From Pythium myriotylum (Eukaryota > Oomycota > Peronosporomycetes > Pythiales > Pythiaceae), in NCBI GenBank assembly GCA_023091665.1, contig JALJCQ010000017.1, forward strand, positions 744,001-808,000: 64,000 nucleotides of DNA. Reading direction: 5' to 3'. Each line of letters begins with the position of its first letter. Position 1 is the stretch's first letter. A program made the position numbers and the translations under genes. The notes below the pieces were generated by a model, which worked only from the letters and a program-made list of their open reading frames with translations, was not told the DNA's origin and searched no databases. Positions 58,196 through 64,000 of this stretch are shown here, in pieces.

Positions 58196-59887
58196 CTAAC
58201 GCTGCGGGATGCTCTGGTAGCCACGGCGGCGCCAGGCGACGACTGCACCAGCGGCGACACCCACGGCGACGACGGCGACCGCACCGATCGTGACGTAGCT
58301 CGTGGAGCTCGATGATGAAACCTGAGCAGCCGCGATAGCAGCGTTGGCCGTGCCGAGGCAGCGCGTCGTCGTCAGCTTCTTGAACCACTTGGCCGACGGA
58401 CGAGGAATGCGAGCGAGATCCGTCGGCTTGGGCTCATAGTAGTCGGGCGATCCTGTCTGCTCCGTGAAGTTGACGTAGTACATACCGAAGCGAGGACCGT
58501 ACGAGCCCCACTCGTAGTTGTCCAGGAACGACCATGCCGTGTAGCCGATGACCGGGATCTTCTCGTCGTGGATCGCGATGTGCACCTGCTCCACGAACTT
58601 CTCGAAGAACTCGAGCTGGTCGTAGTTGTCGACGCTGTCGTCGCCGCACCAGCCGTTCTCCGTGAGCAAGATATCGGCCGACTTGTCGTGGTTGTGGACC
58701 CACTTGATGTACTCGAGGTAGCCCGGCGGGTAACCCGTGTAGTTCTTGCAGTACTCGTTGCCGAAACGGTCCGGCTTGCCCTGCATCGATCCAGGCACAA
58801 GCTGGCTCTGGTCAATACCCTTGTCCTTGAACGTTCCGACGGCGAGCGAATCACACTTGGTCTTGGACGTGGGCGAGTCACAGTCCGTGACAGCGTTCGA
58901 GCCGTAGTGGTTGATCATGAAGAGATCGTACGAGCCCTTGACGAGCTTCGACTCCTCCTCCGTGAACTTGGGCACGCGGTCGCCCGCACGCTCGCGCACG
59001 ACGGCCGGGTAGTCACCGGAGACGATCGGCTCAAGAAACAGACCCATGTCGAACTGCATGCCACGCTCGGCAGCCTCAACATCCTTCGGGTTGGTCTTGT
59101 CGAGCGGGTAGTAGAACTGAGAGACGAGCACGATACCGATACGGCCCTTGTCGCCGATCACGCCGTCTTTCTTGAGTTCACGGAAGCGAGCCACCGATTT
59201 GGCGTGCGACACGAGGATGTTGGTCGTGGCCACGTACACTTCCGTGTCCGAGCCTGAGTTGCCAGGAGCATGGATGCCCATGACGTAGCCCGCCATGACG
59301 GTCGACTGCGGCTCGTTGAAAGTGGTCCAGAGGTCCACCTTCTTGCCGTACTCCTTGAAGATCAGCTCCGAGTACTCAACAAAGTGGTCCTGGATCTCAG
59401 GATTCAACCAGCCACCTGGCGAGAGCTGCGTCTGGAGCTCGGACGGCAAGTCCCAGTGGTACAGCGTGAGGATCGGCGTGATGTTGTTGGCGCGGATCTC
59501 GTCGATGAGATCGTGGTAGAACTTGATGCCCTCCGGGTTCACTTTCATGCGCTTGGTCGTCGCATCCCAGTTCATCACCCGCGACCACGAGATCGAGAAG
59601 CGGAACGACTGCAGTCCCGTCTCGACCATGAGCTTGATGTCATCCTTGTACCGGTGGTAAAAGTCCACAGCAACGTTGGCGCACTGGTATCCCGGCTTCG
59701 TGCGGCAGAAGTCGTCCCAGATGCTGGGCGTGCGGCCGCCTTCCTTGACGGCGCCTTCCACTTGGTACGAGGCCGTGGCCGAGCCGAAGAGGAAGTCGTC
59801 CGGGAAGCAGCGGTCTTCGGCGACGACGACGGCGACCGACGAGAAGAGCGCGAGGCCCGCGGCCGCGAGGCAGCGCGTGAGGCGCAT
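58196..59887 (-). CDS. GH1 beta-glucosidase-like, membrane-anchored (copy 8)
   Basis: 563 residues from ATG 59887 (signal peptide MRLTRCLAAAGLALFSSVAVVVA); the frame is open 126 bp further upstream, but that part is Arg/Ser/Pro-rich and non-signal. Acid/base Glu192, nucleophile Glu410. Near-identical sister of copy 7, from which it is separated by 8 kb and inverted. Membrane segment near the C-terminus (VTIGAVAVVAVGVAAGAVVA) and tail WRRRGYQSIPQR. The stalk (AAIAAAQVSSSSSTS) and active-site loops are where it differs from copy 7. Last gene of the hydrolase island. Confidence 0.94.
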   Translation of the reverse strand: MRLTRCLAAAGLALFSSVAVVVAEDRCFPDDFLFGSATASYQVEGAVKEGGRTPSIWDDFCRTKPGYQCANVAVDFYHRYKDDIKLMVETGLQSFRFSISWSRVMNWDATTKRMKVNPEGIKFYHDLIDEIRANNITPILTLYHWDLPSELQTQLSPGGWLNPEIQDHFVEYSELIFKEYGKKVDLWTTFNEPQSTVMAGYVMGIHAPGNSGSDTEVYVATTNILVSHAKSVARFRELKKDGVIGDKGRIGIVLVSQFYYPLDKTNPKDVEAAERGMQFDMGLFLEPIVSGDYPAVVRERAGDRVPKFTEEESKLVKGSYDLFMINHYGSNAVTDCDSPTSKTKCDSLAVGTFKDKGIDQSQLVPGSMQGKPDRFGNEYCKNYTGYPPGYLEYIKWVHNHDKSADILLTENGWCGDDSVDNYDQLEFFEKFVEQVHIAIHDEKIPVIGYTAWSFLDNYEWGSYGPRFGMYYVNFTEQTGSPDYYEPKPTDLARIPRPSAKWFKKLTTTRCLGTANAAIAAAQVSSSSSTSYVTIGAVAVVAVGVAAGAVVAWRRRGYQSIPQR

Positions 59888-60407
59888 GGCGAGAGGCAAA
59901 GCGAGCGAGTGGCTGGGCGAGCGCGAAACGCGAACTGGCGGTCGATGGGAGCGTGAGGCACCAGCACGGTCTCGGATGGTACCTGGTATCGGAGACCGTG
60001 TCACGGGTGACAAGCATAAACACGATTAGAGCGGCGCATCGTGTTTATGGAAGATCGCGCGGGCAGTTTGATTGGGAAGTTTAAGTTTTAGCCAATCAGA
60101 GAGCGAGATGGGAATCTGTTTTCCCATAAACACCGGCCAAGTTCAAGGAGGTGTTTACTTGGCGTGTATAGTGAGAGGTGTATACGGTATACTGATCGGA
60201 GACTGAGTAGAGAGCTCAACTCAGATCTGAAGATCTCAGCGAGCGACTGTCTCATGGGCGGGGATCTCAGCTGCGGCGGTGAACGTGGTCTCCAGATGAA
60301 CCGGCGATTGTATGCGTGATTTTTCTGACGGTGAGGCCGAGGATGGCGCGGGATCTTTCCGAGCTTGCGCGATGACACCACTAAAACACACCGCTTGATT
60401 GTCGACA
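59888..60407. other. GH1 copy 8 upstream region
   Basis: No gene recognised; ends at a possible Helitron 5' terminus (60408). Confidence 0.45.
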
Positions 60408-62636
60408 TCTACAATATACTAAAAGTGGAACGGGAGCGCCCGCCCGCGCAGCGGGCGGACCAGAGTACATTTGGGGGTTTGGGGGCACGGATTTGGCGAA
60501 ATTCCACTGTTTTAGGTCAGTTTTCAACAGATGGTTTTTCTATAGTCACGCGAATTCGCATGTTCAGTTTGATTGAATAAATATTGGAAAAGTTGGTCCG
60601 GTCAGGTGACCCTCCTCTGATACAACCCCTGTTGTATCGAAAATGCAAAAATGGGCATATAGGTGCGCCCACTTCCGCTCCGAATGGAGCGCTGAAATTT
60701 TGTAGGGTTGTTTGAGGGGTCTAATGAGGAAGGTCTCAAGTGTCGCGGCGCTCAGCAGGGCCACCGAACGCGCACTCGATCGGACATTCGATCGACCCCT
60801 GAATCTGAGCAGATTGGCCACTTTTTGTATTATTTTAGGATATCTAAGGATGGGAAGTGGATTACTATCGGGGTTTGACAGGCTGACAGGCCACTGTTTT
60901 GGTCTCCTAGCGGGACCGCTTCGCTGACAGGCTGTCAGTCGGCAATTTGTTGCCGCAGACGCAAACGGCCAGGGGCCCTAAAGGTAAGCGGTGTGTGCGC
61001 GCATGCGTCGGAGCGTCCGCGCGCCGCAGTGGCTTGGTCCGCTGTGTGCGCGCGGTCGCTCCGAGCATGCCAGTGTGCGTTTTTTGCATGGTAACCTAAT
61101 ACATGTATGAAAGACTGTGTGTTCTATATAATAAAGAAAATCCATGGCGCAACATGCTGCGACCGGAGGTCCCCCACAGAATTGTCTCTATGATTAGACA
61201 TGAGAGTCTAACATGTAGGCAATGCAGTCTATACAGTGAGCTTTGTGGGCGTGGGCCTGCTCAGCTGAGCTGGCAGTCTGCATTGTCGGGACCAATGGCC
61301 AGTTGTGTTGCGCCATGAACAGCATCGGGTTATCGCCTATTGGGATAACTGGTACCTCTAGGGCTACTGAGGCCTACTGATTGGGACTTGGTGGAGAGAG
61401 CCACGAAATGTGGGTGGGGAGTTAATAATGTTTTTATTAGCAATCCTATGTGGTCCCTAACCGGAGAGAGCTGTCATCTCCTGCTGCGCCACTTCGGCGG
61501 TGCGGCATGGAACATCCGGCACACCGTGTTGGCAGCTTTTGCCCAAGTGCCAATGGGGGTTCTCAGATTTGGGTAACTGAGTCTGAGACGAACCGTCACT
61601 CCTCCACGCAACGATCCAATCAGTGTCCGCACCTCTGAATTCATAGATTTATTTATGGATTTAGAAACAAAGTAGCAGCTGATACCCGAACCGCTGTCAC
61701 CCACTCAGTCGGAGCACGTGCCCCCTGTCTGAATTTGTGATAGCGCTAGGAGTCAAGGGACTCCGCTGGCCTTCGGGCCAAGGCGCAACTGATGGTGACT
61801 TGCCTACGGGTAGCCATTATGTGATCACTTTATTGAGACGACAGCGGTGACAGCCGGCGCGCTTTGCACGTGACGGCTTGGTGGGGAGGCCACCCATTAT
61901 TCTTCGTTGTCGCACGCTGTTCGCGTGGGAATAACTCATCCCTGGGCTACAAATATATTCTTTACAGTACTGTGTTGATGTTAGCGGTAGTTAACGTAAC
62001 TTATCACTGCTGCCACGCTTGCTATCGGTTACGTTATGAATGCGTGACACTGTGCCCACAACCTCTAACAGTCTATCAGGGAGGTCCCCCAAAAACCTGA
62101 CGCATCTAATAAATATATATTCTCTACATTACCCGATAAAAAAAGATAAAATGCGTATTATACCAGCCCTCCCTGTCGGATCTACGACATTGCGCGACAA
62201 TGCCTTGGAGGAAGACATGGGCGGAGCTGTAGTAACTCTCGCTGGATCTGTGGCAGTGCTATGCACTGCCATGGTGGAAGGCGATTGTTACAGCGGGTGT
62301 GAGAGAATATATGAAAGAGAGATAGCCGCCCGAACCGTGCCAGTGCGCATGTATTGGCAAGGTGGAAGGCTGGCGATGCGCACAGTGAGGGGTAGCGCGA
62401 TGCGCGGGAAAACAAACACAGTGAAAAATCGTACGCATACGTGACGACATAGCAGTTTGGTAGCAGTGTGAGTGGCGGGCGCAGCCGTTGGGAGAAACAT
62501 GGTAATGTGATGAGTTGTCTGTAGCTTGGGGTTGAGGGACCCCATGTGCGCAGCGCGGGGTGACGAGGAGCCGAGTGCACCATGTACCGCTTACTTGGAC
62601 AAATTGTCTGACCAGTGTTGTGTGCTGGCGGACTAG
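60408..62636 (+). mobile_element. Putative 5' non-coding part of a Helitron-type element
   Basis: TCTACAATATACTAAAAG at 60408-60425 follows an A, as a Helitron 5' end (TC inserted between A and T) would. It is followed by a perfect 8-bp stem with 3-nt loop (60440-60447/60451-60458, CCGCCCGC/GCGGGCGG). Other repeat-like traits are a second TCTATATAATAAAG at 61123 and an 11-bp inverted repeat ATGGCGCAACA/TGTTGCGCCAT at 61144-61154/61307-61317. The region contains no gene up to the OTU ORF. The 3' end would lie beyond the window, so the boundaries are not established. Confidence 0.35.
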
Positions 62637-63716
62637 ATGCGGCGAAAAAAAGCGTTTGATACCAAGGAGGAGATCGAGCAAGCGTATCTCCCACCGGAAG
62701 GCTATGAGAGCCGAGAGGATCGCACGAAGCGCGAGAATGCTCGGCGGCAGGCACTACGGCGATGGGAAGCGAAGCAAAAAGACAACACGGATGCGAAGAA
62801 CTTGAATAAACGAAGATTGGTCTTCACCAGCGAGCGCGATGAAGATCCGAAGAAGCAAAAGCAAGCCGAGCCAGAAGATTTGCCCCTGACTGAAGTACCA
62901 CCACTCCAAGAGCCTCTAGATGTCCAGGAGGTTGAAAGCGAGCTCGGCCCGGCCTTGGCAGACTTTTTGGAGATGTTCGGGCTCCGATTGATCAGTGTAC
63001 CGGGTAACGGCGCCTGCTTCTACTTTGCTATCTACTGCGCGCGAGCAACACTTCTCGAGCGCGACAGAATCACGATCAGCGACCTAGATGATGTCCAACG
63101 CGCCACAGCACTCAAGCAAGGGATCATCGGCACGCTGCTAAGCAACCTGGACCGAATGGTTGCAAGCGGTGACGTACACGTGAGCATTCTCTTCCAGCGA
63201 TACCTTGGCAGACCTCTGCAAGAGTCTACTGACTACGGCCTGGAGAAGATCAAGGCTTTCATCCGGCGACATCAAATGTCTTCTGTTCGACAAGGACTTC
63301 CGCATGCTGCATGGGCGGGCGAACAGGAGATCATGGCTGCAGTGCTCTACTTCAGAGAGCCTGTATTTGTCTTCGACGTCGGTACACACAATTTCCCGGG
63401 TGGCAGAACGCGAGACGCGGTGTTTGTAAGCATGGTGCGCCTTGAGCTACGATCAGCTGATGATCCATCGTCCGAGTGTGTAAAAACGCGGGTTCTCGAT
63501 CCCAGTGAGGCTGTTCTCATCCTTAGCACGATGATCAGTCGCCGCGTTGCGCCATTGATGATAACGCTGAACCACCGTCAAGCTCACTACGAATGCCTGC
63601 GTTTGGACCAGCAATTATATTTGGAGTGGAGTCAACGCGATGAAAATGGCCACGACATGAGAGATCGTCTAGATCTGGCGCTCTGTGAGTTATCACTGTA
63701 TGTCCCCCCCGCGTGA
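62637..63716 (+). CDS. OTU-family cysteine protease domain protein, mobile-element associated
   Basis: 359 residues. The first 100 are charged and low in complexity (KKQKQAEPEDLPL...). The OTU domain runs from about 105 to 325: catalytic Cys127 in VPGNGACFYFAIY, a WAGEQEIMAAVLYFREPVFVFD segment typical of the OTU middle, and His317 in HYECL. OTU domains cleave ubiquitin-like chains in cells, but are also carried by Helitron/Helentron-type transposons and other mobile elements. Here no GH1/M28-type gene is near, the codon use differs from the island, and a second ORF overlaps its stop. Catalytic Cys and His are intact; the third residue I could not assign. Confidence 0.8.
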   Translation: MRRKKAFDTKEEIEQAYLPPEGYESREDRTKRENARRQALRRWEAKQKDNTDAKNLNKRRLVFTSERDEDPKKQKQAEPEDLPLTEVPPLQEPLDVQEVESELGPALADFLEMFGLRLISVPGNGACFYFAIYCARATLLERDRITISDLDDVQRATALKQGIIGTLLSNLDRMVASGDVHVSILFQRYLGRPLQESTDYGLEKIKAFIRRHQMSSVRQGLPHAAWAGEQEIMAAVLYFREPVFVFDVGTHNFPGGRTRDAVFVSMVRLELRSADDPSSECVKTRVLDPSEAVLILSTMISRRVAPLMITLNHRQAHYECLRLDQQLYLEWSQRDENGHDMRDRLDLALCELSLYVPPA

Positions 63717-64000
63717 AAGTCCAGCAAGTCTACAAGAGCAAGACAACCAAAATGAGATCGACGCGGCCGACGTGCAATATCAAACCAACTCAGACGGGCT
63801 ACGACGTAAACGGTACGTGCCGAACTTCTTAAAGCCAGATTGTGGTAGATTTTGATGCATCTGGCGTTCTAGGGACGTGCCAACGTCAACTCAAGAAGTG
63901 CAAGACAGATATCCAGCGCAAGAAAATGAAGATGCTGAAGCAAAGACAAGGAGAAAGCGCAACATGAGTGCTGCCATGAGACGGATGCGAGATAGACGTC
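63700..64000 (+). CDS. Possible second element ORF, spliced, partial at right edge
   Basis: ATG 63700 overlaps the OTU stop by 17 bp in another frame and encodes MSPPRESPASLQEQ... to CGT AAA CG, where GTACGT at 63813 and TTCTAG ending at 63872 delimit a 60-bp candidate intron. After splicing the frame stays open to the window edge (DVPTSTQEVQDRY..., RRKRNMSAAMRRMRDRR). The basic, Met/Arg-rich stretch recalls the N-termini of Helitron helicase-like proteins. Too short to decide. Confidence 0.3.

Noticed and set aside
1..64000. CRISPR arrays, rRNA, bacterial operon features
   Set aside because: None seen; the window is nuclear eukaryotic. I could not identify tRNA genes by eye and make no claim on them.

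Overview
This is a eukaryotic window, most likely from an oomycete. The protein families fit (a cellulose-binding elicitor lectin-like protein with CBM1 and PAN domains, large GH1 and glutamate-carboxypeptidase-like families). Introns are few and short, genes are densely packed on both strands, and many start codons lie 20-70 bp downstream of a sequence resembling the oomycete initiator/flanking promoter consensus GCTCATTYYNCAWTTT. I cannot name the species.

Most of the window is an accessory island of secreted and membrane-anchored hydrolases. I count eight GH1 beta-glucosidase-like genes (one frameshifted) and five M28/glutamate carboxypeptidase II-like genes (one cut by the left edge, one with an internal stop, one lacking a zinc histidine). 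It also holds one secreted M13 (neprilysin-like) peptidase, a CBEL-like gene present twice as the arms of a large palindrome, and six members of a small secreted six-cysteine family that I do not recognise. Single-copy genes interspersed are a dicarboxylate/glutamate-type symporter, porphobilinogen synthase (hemB), two short-chain dehydrogenases, and a multi-membrane protein interrupted by a stop codon.

Layout: 1-10.4 kb holds a partial M28 gene, a tandem trio of six-cysteine genes with a 35-C homopolymer between the first two, the symporter, and an M28 gene with His-to-Arg at a zinc ligand. 10.9-17.6 kb holds a GH1 gene and a 4.7-kb palindrome with a CBEL-like gene in each arm. 17.6-20.5 kb is gene-poor. 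20.5-25.3 kb holds the M13 peptidase and two six-cysteine genes. 25.4-50.1 kb is the core GH1/M28 array, with hemB and a spliced SDR inside it. 50.3-52.6 kb holds an unknown gene and a decayed transposon-like ORF. 53.4-59.9 kb holds an SDR, the interrupted membrane protein, a sixth six-cysteine gene and the last GH1. 60.4-64 kb looks like the 5' part of a Helitron-type element with an OTU protease ORF.

GH1 proteins read as type I membrane enzymes and M28 proteins as type II membrane enzymes. In seven of eight GH1 proteins the cytosolic tail has a Tyr-x-x-hydrophobic motif at the C-terminus, and in four of five M28 proteins one at the N-terminus. This suggests, as inference, that two unrelated hydrolase families are sorted by the same endocytic/vacuolar route, giving a surface or endolysosomal digestive system for glycosides and peptides. 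The GH1 paralogs are homogenised in blocks but vary sharply in the loop just after the acid/base glutamate, as expected if substrate specificity is diversifying.
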